Source of the DNA: Bog-756 sp963710495
Lineage (GTDB): Bacteria; Actinomycetota; Acidimicrobiia; Acidimicrobiales; RAAP-2
DNA: 64,000 bases
Direction: 5' to 3'
Assembly: GCA_963710495.1 (NCBI GenBank)
Contig: CAVQAI010000012.1
Coordinates: forward strand, 1-64,000
Shown: piece after piece, positions 16,294 to 25,545 of the stretch
Numbering within the stretch: the stretch's first letter is position 1
Layout: each line of letters begins with the position of its first letter
Position numbers and translations under genes: made by a program
Notes under the pieces: model-generated
Told to the model about the DNA's origin: nothing
Seen by the model: the letters and a program-made list of their open reading frames with translations, nothing else
The model's database searches: none

Positions 16294-18363
16294 TCAAGAA
16301 CAGGAGATGCGCAACCGCCCGCGCCCTTCAGATTTGGCTTGATACATCGCAGAGTCCGCTCGTGAGATGACCGTTTCGTACGTGTCAAATGTTTCAGGAA
16401 ACATCGTAATTCCTATGCTGGCGCCAATGGAAAGTGTGAGGCCATGAACGAGAAACGGGTCGTTCATCGCTGAGAGAATCCTCTCGCCGACCTCTGCCGC
16501 TGCATCACGGCTCGTCGCATCCTGAAGAACTAGTCCAAACTCGTCGCCTCCGATCCGGGCGACGGTGTCTTCATCCCGGACAGTGAGCAACAGGCGCTCG
16601 GCCACGGCGCGGAGCAGCTCGTCACCAACCTTGTGACCGTGAGCATCATTGACGGCTTTGAACCTGTCGAGGTCAACAAAGAGCATTGCTAGACAGCCCC
16701 CATTCCGACGTGCAATAGCCAATGACTGGGTTACTCGATCTTCGAAGAGGCGGGAGTTGGCAAGCTCGGTTACGGGGTCATGCAGAGCTTGATGGCGCAC
16801 TTCTTCGAGCAAGGCGACACTGTCGAGCGCAGTGGCCGCCAAGCTTGCGACACCGCTCAGGCGCTCTCGCAACGAACCGTCCGACGCCGGGCCACGGCCG
16901 TTGGAGCTCACGCAGAGGACACCAAACAGCGTGGTTCGTGCGATGATCGGAACGACGACACCAGAGATAAGGCCTGTCAATGACAGGATGGACGAAAGAG
17001 CGGGGTTAGACGTCTTCGCCACGAACGTCGGCGCCGACAGTGCGAGCAGTCGGCGCGCTACGTCCTCGCTACGCATGGCCGTAGCTTCTGGTACGTCCAT
17101 TCCGAGCGGACTTCGAGTCGCCGACGCGACTCGGGCGAGACGGGCATCGCCCTCGTCCCACAACAGCACGTGAGCCTCGTCACATCCCGCTATCTCGGGC
17201 GCAGCCTCGGCTAGCTGCTGCGCCACCCCCATTCGGGATGACTGCTCGGCAAGAGCCATACCCAAGCCAAGAAGAGCGCTTAGCGTGATATTGCGATCAC
17301 GAGATTCAGCGAGGGCGGCGGCCGTCTCGAGGGCCGCTGCGGCGTGACCGGCATAGGCCATGAGTAGCGACCGCTCTTGGGGTAAGAAGTGGTAGCCCTT
17401 GGGATAGAAGACGGCGAGCCGACCGAAATGCCGGCGGATCGACTTGATGTCGACCACGATGCGGGATGCATCGTTCGAATCATCGGCACGCAAGACTTCG
17501 TCTGCGGCGATCTCGGCTTCATCCTGTGTGAAGCCCATATGATGGATCCGCTGAGCCGAGTCACCAGGCAGCTGTGCCACCAATAAGTAGCGAGGGGCCC
17601 GAACCGCAACACCCGCTTGCCTCGTGACTGTCTCCAGCATTGAATCAACGTCCCGGATCGAAGCGAGCTCTTTGGCTACGATTTCCAAAGACTCGTTGCG
17701 CTCTGTGAGGGCTTGAACTTGTTCCGTAAGGATCTCGACTTTGCGTTCGAGGCCGATCTCCGCCGACGAAGCGGGATCCCATTCCAGCTGGATGAGGCAG
17801 CGAGGATCGCCACGAGTCTGGCATTCAGACTCGTGGACACTCGCCTGTTCCATTCCGAACAGAACCGAAAACTGTGACAGAGCGCCCAACGTATAGCCGC
17901 AGAACAAAGGGTCTCGATCGTAATCGGGTGTGATTACGCTAATGACACCGTGGTTCTCACCAACCTCGACCACCTCTGAATGCGTGATCGTGGATTGCTT
18001 GGCCGAGATCGCCGGGTATACGCGAAGTAGCTCTGCGGGGGACCCGATGGATCGCAAGAGGGCCAAGACCTCTGTACCGGCGTATTGGCGGAACACCTCT
18101 GCACCAGCCTTGCGACCGATATGGGGATCATTGAGCACGTTGGCTGCAGCTCGAAAGAGGGCAAGGCCCTGCTGATAGGTGCTCCACCCGCCAGCACGCT
18201 GGAGGTCCGCCGCAGATCGACTCTCCCCGGCCTCCGCCAGAATCCGTGCGACTCCGTCCTCGCCGGCCTCCCGTCGTATGACGGCCAGCAGCGCTCCAAG
18301 CATCGAGTTCGCCAATTCTTGGGAAGGTCCGACATCACCCATCTTCATTGGATCGACCAGCAA
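16294..18363 (-). CDS. Multidomain diguanylate cyclase (V4R-like sensor, two GAF-like domains, GGDEF)
   Basis: 689 residues, soluble. Residues about 1-205 form an N-terminal sensor with a V4R/heme-regulator-like ending (ESECQTRGDPRCLIQLEW). A coiled coil follows (LERKVEILTEQVQALTERN), then two GAF-like domains (about 225-350 and 370-520). The GGDEF domain has an intact signature (605-609) and the product-inhibition I-site RDED five residues upstream, so it should synthesise c-di-GMP with feedback control. No EAL domain. The ATG at 18363 is followed by others at 18348 and 18342. Alone on the minus strand. Confidence 0.9.
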   Translation of the reverse strand: MLVDPMKMGDVGPSQELANSMLGALLAVIRREAGEDGVARILAEAGESRSAADLQRAGGWSTYQQGLALFRAAANVLNDPHIGRKAGAEVFRQYAGTEVLALLRSIGSPAELLRVYPAISAKQSTITHSEVVEVGENHGVISVITPDYDRDPLFCGYTLGALSQFSVLFGMEQASVHESECQTRGDPRCLIQLEWDPASSAEIGLERKVEILTEQVQALTERNESLEIVAKELASIRDVDSMLETVTRQAGVAVRAPRYLLVAQLPGDSAQRIHHMGFTQDEAEIAADEVLRADDSNDASRIVVDIKSIRRHFGRLAVFYPKGYHFLPQERSLLMAYAGHAAAALETAAALAESRDRNITLSALLGLGMALAEQSSRMGVAQQLAEAAPEIAGCDEAHVLLWDEGDARLARVASATRSPLGMDVPEATAMRSEDVARRLLALSAPTFVAKTSNPALSSILSLTGLISGVVVPIIARTTLFGVLCVSSNGRGPASDGSLRERLSGVASLAATALDSVALLEEVRHQALHDPVTELANSRLFEDRVTQSLAIARRNGGCLAMLFVDLDRFKAVNDAHGHKVGDELLRAVAERLLLTVRDEDTVARIGGDEFGLVLQDATSRDAAAEVGERILSAMNDPFLVHGLTLSIGASIGITMFPETFDTYETVISRADSAMYQAKSEGRGRLRISCS

Positions 18364-18432
18364 TCCTCGGATCTTGACCCCAGGTCCGGGGCATTTTTCG
18401 GTCTCAGACGGAGGTACCCCAACGCCTCATGA

Positions 18433-18901
18433 GGTTCGCAGTCGAACTCTGGTTCGCAGTCGACGACCCCTGCGATTCTCTTGGCCGAACAGCAGTACTT
18501 GGGCGCTGTCAATGGACTCGGTGGGGACTTTGCCGCCGTGCCAATTCCGTCCTACTGACACTCGGCAATGTGGCTTGCAACGAGCTTGAGGGCGGAAACA
18601 CTGTGCAGCAAACGGCCAACGATCCCATCGCGGCGGTCAACGATAACCCCGGTTTCGGCCTGACCTACGGTGACATGGGCGCATTATCGGCGCGGCCACC
18701 CAGACGCTGTGCCCCACCTTCTCTGGCCAGGCACAAGCGTGGGTGAACGGACAGAGCCGACAGTTCAACTCAAAGCTCGAGTCCAGCTTGGCCCCCGGTT
18801 CGCCGGGGGCCAAGTCGCGCTCGCCCAGCCATGTACACGGATCAGCTCCTACCGACTCCAGACGGCAGACGGCCTGGTCATTGCTCAGCTTTAGAGGCTG
18901 A
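18433..18901 (+). pseudogene. Decayed DUF732-like secreted protein
   Basis: Three successive frames join into a DUF732-like domain. Frame one gives AEQQYLGAVNGLGGDFAAVP; after about 18553 frame two gives VLLTLGNVACNELEGGNTVQ through GFGLTYGDMG; after about 18680 frame three gives IIGAATQTLCPTFSGQAQAW. The two Cys of this family (NVAC and TLC) are kept. The region upstream of AEQQ is Ser/Gly/Gln-rich like the linker after a lipoprotein signal, but no start or signal peptide survives. Two indels in 130 bp make true decay more likely than read error here. Confidence 0.6.
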
Positions 18902-19108
18902 GAAACAAGACACACGTCCTCAGCCTGCGTGCTGAGGCACCACTCACCCAAGTCCATCGGGACAATCCCATGCGACACTCATCGCGCAAAGCAGAGAATC
19001 CTTCACGCGGCACATCAGACCTGTCCCATACCGCCACATGGGGGCGTGTGGACAAGTGCCCAACGATCTAGCGTTAGGAAGTGGCACACACCGGATGGGA
19101 GGGAGACC

Positions 19109-19570
19109 TTGGGCGACCCGTTGGCAAGAAATCCGTCATTGGAGAACCTCGATGTACTGGTAGGTGAGTGGGATATGGAGCTTTCCCGTACATCGTTTCT
19201 ACCCGACCCTGATGACAAAGTCCTCGGACACGTCAGCTTCGAATGGATCGAAGACGGAGCCCTCCTTCTCATGCGCCAGGGTGAATCTCCGCCGCCCAGT
19301 CGTCCTTTGGCACGCTGGGTGATCGGTCGGGACGAAGCCAGCCCCGATTACAAGGTGTTGTACTTCGATAGTCGCGCTGTGTCTCGAATCTACGAGATGA
19401 GTTTCGGCGATCGACTGTGGAAGGTGTGGCGCAACAGCCCAGACTTCTCACAGCGATTCGAAGGTCAGCTCAGCGAAGATCACGACATCGTCATGGCGCG
19501 CTGGGAGAAGTCCCTTGACGGGGAATCCTGGGAGCACGACTTCAACGTCATTTACAAACGACGCAAATAG
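19109..19570 (+). CDS. Lipocalin-like / DUF1579-type protein
   Basis: 153 residues from a TTG at 19109 preceded by GGGAGGGAG, much the best ribosome binding site; the frame is open further upstream but that part is not protein-like. The sequence has the small-ligand beta-barrel pattern of DUF1579-like proteins: LDVLVGEWDMELSRTSF, VSFEWIEDGALLLMRQG, VLYFDSRAVSRIYEMSF, and the closing MARWEKSLDGESWEHDFNV. Function unknown; such proteins are conserved in soil actinobacteria. Confidence 0.78.
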   Translation: MGDPLARNPSLENLDVLVGEWDMELSRTSFLPDPDDKVLGHVSFEWIEDGALLLMRQGESPPPSRPLARWVIGRDEASPDYKVLYFDSRAVSRIYEMSFGDRLWKVWRNSPDFSQRFEGQLSEDHDIVMARWEKSLDGESWEHDFNVIYKRRK

Positions 19571-19723
19571 CTATTGCAATTGGGAGTGTCCCAGACCACC
19601 GGGAGGGTCTCACATTCCGGCACGAGTGGGGCACCCTCCTCACTGGACGATGAGCGCCCGTCGACGAATGATCACTTCCGAGCAATACGCTTGGCATGTT
19701 GACTAACGAGGGAGTCGAGTCAC

Positions 19724-19945
19724 ATGTTGAAGCAGCGGAACTATTGGGTCTACAGCATCGGCTGTTTCCTGGTGTGGGGCATCCTCCTTGCACTCGCCGT
19801 CGCCAAGGCGAAGAACGGAACATTCCACAACATTCTGCTGGTGTTCGCTGGCTGGGCCTTTTGCTGGGTGTCGGCAACGATCGCCAGATTCGTGTATCCA
19901 CCACCCAAGCGATGGCTACAACGGAGCGAATCGCCGGTGCAGTAG
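19724..19945 (+). CDS. Small membrane protein with two transmembrane helices
   Basis: 73 residues. Two hydrophobic helices (YSIGCFLVWGILLALAVAKA and ILLVFAGWAFCWVSATIARF) joined by a short polar loop, with a Pro/Arg/Lys cytoplasmic tail. A GGGAG precedes the ATG. No family recognised. It is followed 59 bp later by the PEGA-like protein and may form an operon with it. Confidence 0.7.
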   Translation: MLKQRNYWVYSIGCFLVWGILLALAVAKAKNGTFHNILLVFAGWAFCWVSATIARFVYPPPKRWLQRSESPVQ

Positions 19946-20004
19946 ATCACTGCGGATGCCGCCGAGCACACGGCCGGGCCGTTCGGAAAGTAGGAGATCA
20001 ACAG

Positions 20005-20310
20005 ATGTCCGCAACGCTGAAGTTGACGCATAAGGCAATCGGAGCGGAGGTGCGTCGTGGCTCGTACGATGTCGTGGTCGACGGTGAGCGGGTCGGTTCG
20101 GTCGAAATGAACGACACGATCGAGATACCAGTCGAGCCTGGAGATCATACCCTGCAGGTCCGCAATGGTCGAAAGTCGAGCAGTGCTGAAACCTTCGACG
20201 CCGCCGAGGGCGAGATCGTCGGCTTCCGGTGTACCGGAAAGAGGTTCTTGCCGATCTTTCTTGCGTCCTTCATCGTTCCCAGGCTGGCACTCAAGCTCGT
20301 TCGCAATTGA
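20005..20310 (+). CDS. Small beta-sandwich (PEGA-like) protein with C-terminal hydrophobic segment
   Basis: 101 residues. AGGAGA lies 7 bp before the ATG at 20005. The N-terminal part reads like a PEGA/carboxypeptidase-regulatory strand set (YDVVVDGERVGSVEMNDTIE, then PVEPGDHTLQVRNGRKSS), and the last 20 residues are hydrophobic then basic (FLPIFLASFIVPRLALKLVR), a possible tail anchor. Conserved hypothetical in actinobacteria; function unknown. Confidence 0.72.
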   Translation: MSATLKLTHKAIGAEVRRGSYDVVVDGERVGSVEMNDTIEIPVEPGDHTLQVRNGRKSSSAETFDAAEGEIVGFRCTGKRFLPIFLASFIVPRLALKLVRN

Positions 20311-20638
20311 GTCGGCGTCGCCGTCGTGGCGCTGACCAACACGTCGGGGTCTGGTCTTTAGTGGGTGCTAGTCCCAGCCCTGGTATCCCCAAACAAACAC
20401 TCGAGGCAGTCGGCGGCGGGTGCCAGCCACGTCGCTGGAAACTGGGCAACTTCGATTTGGCCTTTGTTTGTCACGTCGCCCCCGCTCGTCCTCGCTGAAC
20501 TTCACCACCAGCCCACCTCCTGATCGACGACACCAATGTTCGCCAATCAGGCAGGTGTTGCGTTCATCCCCTGAATTCGCAGCACGAACAGGGCACCCGT
20601 ACCCGGTGGTCGAGCGAAGGTCGTGGATTACGAGGTCT
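20311..20638. other. 328-bp stretch without a recognisable gene
   Basis: Lies between convergent genes. No clear terminator hairpin or coding frame was seen. Confidence 0.4.
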
Positions 20639-22165
20639 TCAACTTGGCGGCCGATACGCAACGAAACCCTGTCCGACGGTAGCTCCAAAGAGGTAGTTAT
20701 CGGCGAAAGCGGGTTGGGCAAAGAGGGGTGCGTCGCCTGAATCCAGTGTGGCGAGTATCCGACCGTCGGAGGCATCGAGCAAATAGATCGCGTTTGGGAC
20801 CCCGGAGTAATCACAGGTCGCCACAGCCAGGACGTGTGACCCATCAAGAGTCGGAGTGCCAAGGATTGCACCGGGCAGGCCGGTCTGCCACACCGGGGCG
20901 CCGGTCGCGGGGTTCACCTGTTGAACCGACCCTTTGTACACGGTGCCGCCGATGGTGGTGAGGTTTCCCGAGAGGAAGAGCTGGGTGGTGTTCTGATCCC
21001 AGACGGCAGACGAGCTGCAAATGGAGAGGTATCCGACCTGCTGCGGCGGAGTGCCGAGCGAGTCGGTCCACACCGGTCCGGCCGACAGCGCGGAGGCACG
21101 CAAGGCGTAGAACTGGCCGTTCTTGTTGCATGCCCCGACCATCTGGGTTGGGACTCCGCCCGGGTTGGCCGTCCAGGTGGTCGGGGAAGATCCGAAGTCT
21201 CCGTCCCCAACCTGTTGGGCCGGGGGGATGGTAAAGATGTCCTTTTCCTTCAGTGTCCGAGGGTCCAGTCGAATGATCGAGTCGGATCGACCGATGGCCC
21301 CATTGGTGGCCTGATTGCCGGTATCCACATAGACCGAGCCGTTTCCTGTGACCAGGGTGCTACTCCAGACGTCACCGCCGAGATCGCCAGCCTGGTTGGA
21401 ATGGAAGGTGGCCAGTTGCTGACCCGAAGTCTGGCTGTAGGACTTTTCGCCGCCCCTGACCAGGGGAAAGTCACAGCCGGAGGCGACACCGACGTAGATC
21501 GTCCCGTTTGCCACCGTGGGTGAGGACCAGTTGAAGTAGTTGTTCACTTTTCTCGACGGTATGGCGATGACACTGCGCCACAGCTGGGCCCCGCTGTTTG
21601 CGTTCCAGGCGTAGAGGTAGCCGTCGGGGGCCGCCACGTACACGGTAGGTTCACCGGTCAGGGGATCGAGGGCAACGGTGGCGGTGGAGACAAATCCCTG
21701 AGGTTGCTCGGGCCAATTGCAAGTGAGCACAGGCTGCTGTTTGGTCATGTGGCTCCAGATCACTGCTCCCGTGGTCTCGCTCAGGTCATAAAAACTGCCG
21801 TTGTCAGATCCGAAGTACACGTTGTCGTCGTAGACGATAGGGCTGGAGTAGATCTGGCCACCCAAGTGCCCCGGGGGTACAAAGCTCCAGGCATGTTGCA
21901 GCGAGGCTGCGTTGGAGGTAGTGATAGCCGTAGCGGCAGCGTTGAACGAACTGTGCTCGTTCCCGAACAAGTAGGCGGGCCAGTTCATGGAGTTAGCTGC
22001 CGAGGCCGACCCGGGCGTCAAGAGGGTCATCCCTGCCAAGAGCCCGGCCCCTAGCGGTGTAATCCACCTCAGCCTTCGTGCTGACAACTGACTGATCCGG
22101 TTCGAGAGGCGGCGGTCAATCCGACCGCGTCTCCTAGAAGGCATCTCCTTGGAGAACCAGGACAT
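20639..22165 (-). CDS. Secreted PQQ-type beta-propeller protein
   Basis: 508 residues. The ATG at 22165 follows GGGGAGG at 10 bp. After a basic region comes a signal peptide (LGAGLLAGMTLLTPGSASA, cleavage near residue 56). The mature part is a seven- or eight-bladed quinoprotein-like propeller with repeated blades such as YSSPIVYDDNVYFGSDNGSF, GYLYAWNANSGAQLWRS and TPTLDGSHVLAVA. This fold serves in PQQ dehydrogenases, polyvinyl-alcohol dehydrogenase and BamB. I do not see the heme c motif CxxCH or a clear PQQ-binding Trp-docking set, so it may be a scaffold or sensor rather than an enzyme. Extracellular. Confidence 0.85.
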   Translation of the reverse strand: MSWFSKEMPSRRRGRIDRRLSNRISQLSARRLRWITPLGAGLLAGMTLLTPGSASAANSMNWPAYLFGNEHSSFNAAATAITTSNAASLQHAWSFVPPGHLGGQIYSSPIVYDDNVYFGSDNGSFYDLSETTGAVIWSHMTKQQPVLTCNWPEQPQGFVSTATVALDPLTGEPTVYVAAPDGYLYAWNANSGAQLWRSVIAIPSRKVNNYFNWSSPTVANGTIYVGVASGCDFPLVRGGEKSYSQTSGQQLATFHSNQAGDLGGDVWSSTLVTGNGSVYVDTGNQATNGAIGRSDSIIRLDPRTLKEKDIFTIPPAQQVGDGDFGSSPTTWTANPGGVPTQMVGACNKNGQFYALRASALSAGPVWTDSLGTPPQQVGYLSICSSSAVWDQNTTQLFLSGNLTTIGGTVYKGSVQQVNPATGAPVWQTGLPGAILGTPTLDGSHVLAVATCDYSGVPNAIYLLDASDGRILATLDSGDAPLFAQPAFADNYLFGATVGQGFVAYRPPS

Positions 22166-22415
22166 AGACCGCCGACCTCCCCGATGCGCTTCGCCTTGCG
22201 CAACCGAGACGGTGGTTTAGCATTGATCGACACCCGCTTCCACTGCGAATCCGGGACCCATCGCCGGGAGGATTGAGTTACTCGCACTCAGGTGGCCAAG
22301 CGATCGAATATGGCCTGCCCCCGAACGTCACCTGTGGGCGTGCGGATAACCCCGCGGTGTCCGAGTTCCATCCGCGGAAAGACCTCCGGCCGGAGCCAGG
22401 GTGTTAGGCCTCAAG

Positions 22416-22794
22416 CTAAGACGTTGAGCCGTCCTGCATCGCCTGCATGTTCTCCATCATGACCGCCTCGGCCGCATGCAGCTCTTCGCTAGGCCTGAAC
22501 CACAAGAACTCGGTGCCGGGCTCGTTCTTCACCGGGACATGGCCGGGCGGCGTGTAGAAGGCGGCGTCAGCCTCGAAAACCTCATCATGGTCGGCGTACC
22601 GAGCCGTCATCTTGCCCCTTCAAGACGTAGCCCCAATGCGGGCACTGGCAGCGGTCGTCCGGGAGCCCCTTCATCAAGGGCGTCGCATCGATGCCTTCGA
22701 GGAGCGACGTGAAGCTCACGGTGTAGCCGTCGAACTCGTCGCGTAGATCCACCACCGGGCCAGCACCCCGATGTTCTCTTGAGAGCTTCGGCAT
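22416..22794 (-). pseudogene. Cupin-domain protein, split by a one-base frameshift
   Basis: A strong ribosome binding site (AAGGAGG, 8 bp) precedes the ATG at 22794. The first frame gives MPKLSREHRGAG through RCQCPHWGYVLKG; the second, from the G4 run at about 22616, continues KMTARYADHDEVFEADAAFY, TPPGHVPVKNEPGTEFLWF and the end at 22416. Removing one G restores a single cupin of about 125 residues, with the metal-binding His in PHWGYVLKG and PPGHVPV. Homopolymer position suggests possible read error. Confidence 0.8.
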
Positions 22795-23101
22795 CTCCAT
22801 CGCCTCCTTCGTTTGCGTCGTGGCGCGGTTAGATCCCGAGAGGTCACGCCGCCCACCAGCACATCTAGCAAGGAGGACGAAGGGGCCCGGATCGGACAGA
22901 ACTGCGCACAGGAGATGACGGGCGGGAGTGAGCAGAGGGGGCGTGTGTGGGTGCCGGGGTTGTCGCTGCTCGCAATGGTTGTCTGCCCCGCAACAGCACA
23001 TCTCGTGCTAGATGCAGGTGTCTCATCGCACACTTGCAGATTTGAGGATTACCCTTGGAAACGGAGAACTCGACCGATGAGACCCTATTTAGGAGCATCA
23101 G
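22795..23101. other. 307-bp divergent intergenic region
   Basis: Separates the divergent cupin and ABM-like genes and should carry both promoters. I could not pick a convincing -10/-35 pair or operator. Confidence 0.4.
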
Positions 23102-23377
23102 ATGCAGAGAGTACTGATGGTCGTGCAGCACCCGGTGAAGGACTATGACGCTTGGCGGATCGAATATGACAGAGCGGAACCGATACGTGAGAAACACGGG
23201 GTCACCGACGCCACCGTCTTTCGGAATGCCGATAATCCGCACGAGATCACTGGGCTGCACTGGTTTCCCTCGGTCGATAAGGCGCGGGCCTTCGCCGCCG
23301 ATCCCGATCTGAAAGACGCCATGGTTAGGGCGGGTGTGAGCGGACCACCCCGGATCGAAATCAGCGTCGAGGTGTAG
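23102..23377 (+). CDS. Dimeric alpha/beta-barrel (ABM-like) small protein
   Basis: 91 residues starting VLMVVQHPVKDYDAWRIEYD and continuing DATVFRNADNPHEITGLHWF and KARAFAADPDLKDAMVRAGV, the pattern of the dimeric ferredoxin-like barrel of antibiotic-biosynthesis-monooxygenase relatives. TTAGGAGC precedes the ATG by 6 bp. It is a cytoplasmic, cofactor-free fold; substrate unknown. Confidence 0.78.
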   Translation: MQRVLMVVQHPVKDYDAWRIEYDRAEPIREKHGVTDATVFRNADNPHEITGLHWFPSVDKARAFAADPDLKDAMVRAGVSGPPRIEISVEV

Positions 23378-23418
23378 ATACCTACCGCCGGCGACCCGGC
23401 AGATGTATCAAACACCTC

Positions 23419-23444
23419 TTAACAGCCACTATACTGTCTGTTAA
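23419..23444. promoter_or_regulatory. Inverted repeat upstream of hipBA
   Basis: Arms TTAACAG (23419-23425) and CTGTTAA (23438-23444) flank a 12-bp centre, about 105 bp before the hipB start. Candidate operator or promoter element of the HipBA operon. Confidence 0.5.
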
Positions 23445-23470
23445 CCGACTAGGGTGACACTACAGCGAGG

Positions 23471-23549
23471 ATAGTGATTATTGACCGAGCCTTGCTACAG
23501 AGCTATCTTTTTGGCTCTTAGACCTAATCTTGAAGGTAACAATCACTAT
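23471..23549. promoter_or_regulatory. Paired 9-bp half-sites in the hipBA leader
   Basis: ATAGTGATT (23471-23479) and its exact inverse complement AATCACTAT (23541-23549) are 61 bp apart, the second ending 1 bp before the hipB ATG. This suits autoregulation by the antitoxin binding two sites or looping the leader. Confidence 0.5.
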
Positions 23550-23550
23550 T

Positions 23551-23889
23551 ATGGCTGATGAGCAGGTCCGTAGAAGCACCGATGAATGGGAGGCCGTAGT
23601 CGGAGCGGAAGTCCGTGCTGCGCGGATCGCCACGAACCTTGACCAGTCGGAACTGGCAAGGCGTGCCGACGTGAGTCTCGGCGCGGTGAAGAATCTCGAA
23701 ACCGGGAAGGGATCCTCCCTGAAGACCCTGGTCCGTGTCGTGCGGGCACTCGGGCGCACCGAGTGGCTGGAATCGCTCACACCTCCCATCACGGTCAGTC
23801 CGGTTGCGATGCTCTCCTCGAAACGCCCGACGACGCGCCCTCGCCAACGCGTTTCCCATCGAAGAGCATCCGCCAAGCGTGAAGACTGA
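23551..23889 (+). CDS. hipB: HipB-like antitoxin / XRE regulator
   Basis: 112 residues from the ATG at 23551. It has a canonical XRE helix-turn-helix (GAEVRAARIATNLDQSELAR, RADVSLGAVKNLETGKG), a segment LKTLVRVVRALGRTEWLESL typical of HipB, and a basic unstructured tail. As antitoxin it should bind HipA and repress the operon through the inverted repeats upstream. Its stop overlaps the HipA start by one base (TGATG), so the pair is translationally coupled. Confidence 0.88.
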   Translation: MADEQVRRSTDEWEAVVGAEVRAARIATNLDQSELARRADVSLGAVKNLETGKGSSLKTLVRVVRALGRTEWLESLTPPITVSPVAMLSSKRPTTRPRQRVSHRRASAKRED

Positions 23890-25187
23890 TGGCGTACCAG
23901 CCTGTTGACGTCGTCGAAGTACTCGCATGGGGCGAACGCGTCGGTGCAGTCGCCCTTGACCCGGCGACTGGCTATTACGTCTTTGAATATGTGTCTACCT
24001 GGCAAGACCGCGGCATTGAACTGGCGCCGACAACGATGCCCCTCGACCAGAGCCGGTACGTGTTCCCCACGCTGTCGGTCGAGACCTTCCATCGTTTGCC
24101 GGCAATGCTCGCCGACGCGCTCCCCGACGCCTTCGGCAATGCGCTTACCACGGCATATCTCGTGAGCGAAGGGGTACCGACAGCCGCAATCACGCCGCTC
24201 GACCGCCTTGCCTACCTCGCGTCGCGCGGCCTAGGAGCACTCGAGTTCCGACCTCCTCGGGGACCGCGCCCTCGCAAGGCGACTGCGATCGACCTCTCCG
24301 AATTGGTACTCGCGGCCCGTTCTGCTGTCTTTGGTGCATTCGACTCCGAGGAGCACATAACCGAATCGGTCCGCCATCTGATCGCAGTAGGGACCTCCGC
24401 GGGCGGCGCACGCGCCAAAGCTGTCGTGGCCTGGAATCCAACCACTGGTGAGGTGAGGTCTGGGCAGGTCCCGGCAGATCCTGGATTCGACCAATGGCTG
24501 TTGAAGCTTGACGGCGTCGGGGTCGATCCCGATCTCGGCGAGTCGACTGACTACGGTCGCATCGAGTACGCCTACTCGCTAATGGCGAAAGCCGCCGGTA
24601 TCGATATGACGGCCTGCCGACTACTGCACGAAGGCGGTCGGGCGCACTTCATGACTCGGCGTTTCGACCGCCTTGAAGATGGCAGCAAAGTTCATATTCA
24701 GAGCCTCTGCGCAGCCGGTCATCTTGACTTTCGACTCGTTGGGGCCCACGACTATGCCCAGCTCTTTGAGATCGTCGAACGCCTCGGCCTTGGACGGGAA
24801 GCAGCCGCTGAGGTGTTCCGTCGGATGGTCTTCAACGTGGCCGCAGCAAATTGTGACGATCACACCAAGAATTTCTCCCTCTTGCTGCCCGAGAACGGTG
24901 CCTGGCGGCTTGCCCCGGCGTATGACGTAACGCACGCGCACAACCCGCAGAGTCACTGGACCGCCCAGCATCTGCTGGCTGTGAACGGCCAGACGCTGGC
25001 GATAACGAGATCGGATCTATCTGAGGTCGGCGACCGATTCGAGGTGCCAAACGCAACCGCGATCATCAGTGAGGTTCTTGACGCTGTCGACTCCTGGTCA
25101 GAGTGCGCCGGACGTGCAGGCGTTGGTCCACAGGCAACGGATGAGGTGGGTGAAGACATTCTGAAGATGGGTGCGTCATTGCGCTGA
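23889..25187 (+). CDS. hipA: HipA-family serine/threonine kinase toxin
   Basis: 432 residues, full length for the family. It has the N-terminal couple_hipA-like domain, the ATP-binding loop GTSAGGARAKAVVAW, the substrate-proximal HFMTRRFDR, the catalytic segment NCDDHTKNFSLL (near residue 321; catalytic Asp, metal-binding Asn) and the DFG-equivalent LAPAYDV. HipA kinases phosphorylate glutamyl-tRNA synthetase or related targets and induce dormancy. All key residues appear intact. It lies in an accessory region, as expected for a mobile toxin-antitoxin pair. Confidence 0.92.
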   Translation: MAYQPVDVVEVLAWGERVGAVALDPATGYYVFEYVSTWQDRGIELAPTTMPLDQSRYVFPTLSVETFHRLPAMLADALPDAFGNALTTAYLVSEGVPTAAITPLDRLAYLASRGLGALEFRPPRGPRPRKATAIDLSELVLAARSAVFGAFDSEEHITESVRHLIAVGTSAGGARAKAVVAWNPTTGEVRSGQVPADPGFDQWLLKLDGVGVDPDLGESTDYGRIEYAYSLMAKAAGIDMTACRLLHEGGRAHFMTRRFDRLEDGSKVHIQSLCAAGHLDFRLVGAHDYAQLFEIVERLGLGREAAAEVFRRMVFNVAAANCDDHTKNFSLLLPENGAWRLAPAYDVTHAHNPQSHWTAQHLLAVNGQTLAITRSDLSEVGDRFEVPNATAIISEVLDAVDSWSECAGRAGVGPQATDEVGEDILKMGASLR

Positions 25188-25545
25188 ATGACCGGGTGCG
25201 CGCCGGGCGCGAGGAGGCGAGCGGAGCCGACGGGGCAGGTTTCCGCGGTCGACCTCAGCTCAGGAGGCTGCGTCAGAGGGCGACCGGAACCGGGACCTCG
25301 ACAGTTTTGATCAACTGAGATTCACACGAGGGCCGCCCCGCGCCCAGCGGACAGGTTCATGTTTGGCGGGATCACCGGGGATGGCAATCGGCAACCATCT
25401 CGATACTGTCAAGTCCCAGGTGACCTCCACCCGATCTTCCCCGTTGCGCCCCATGGTGCCGGCACGGTTGCCCGTGGACACGCTTGGACCCCGCGGGTCT
25501 ACGCTGGCCACACAACCTCAGGTGTTGTGACGGAACGGGGGTGAG
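25188..25545. other. 358-bp stretch without a recognisable gene
   Basis: Follows hipA. No family-like frame or obvious terminator was recognised; presumably it carries the promoter of the amidohydrolase gene. Confidence 0.4.
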
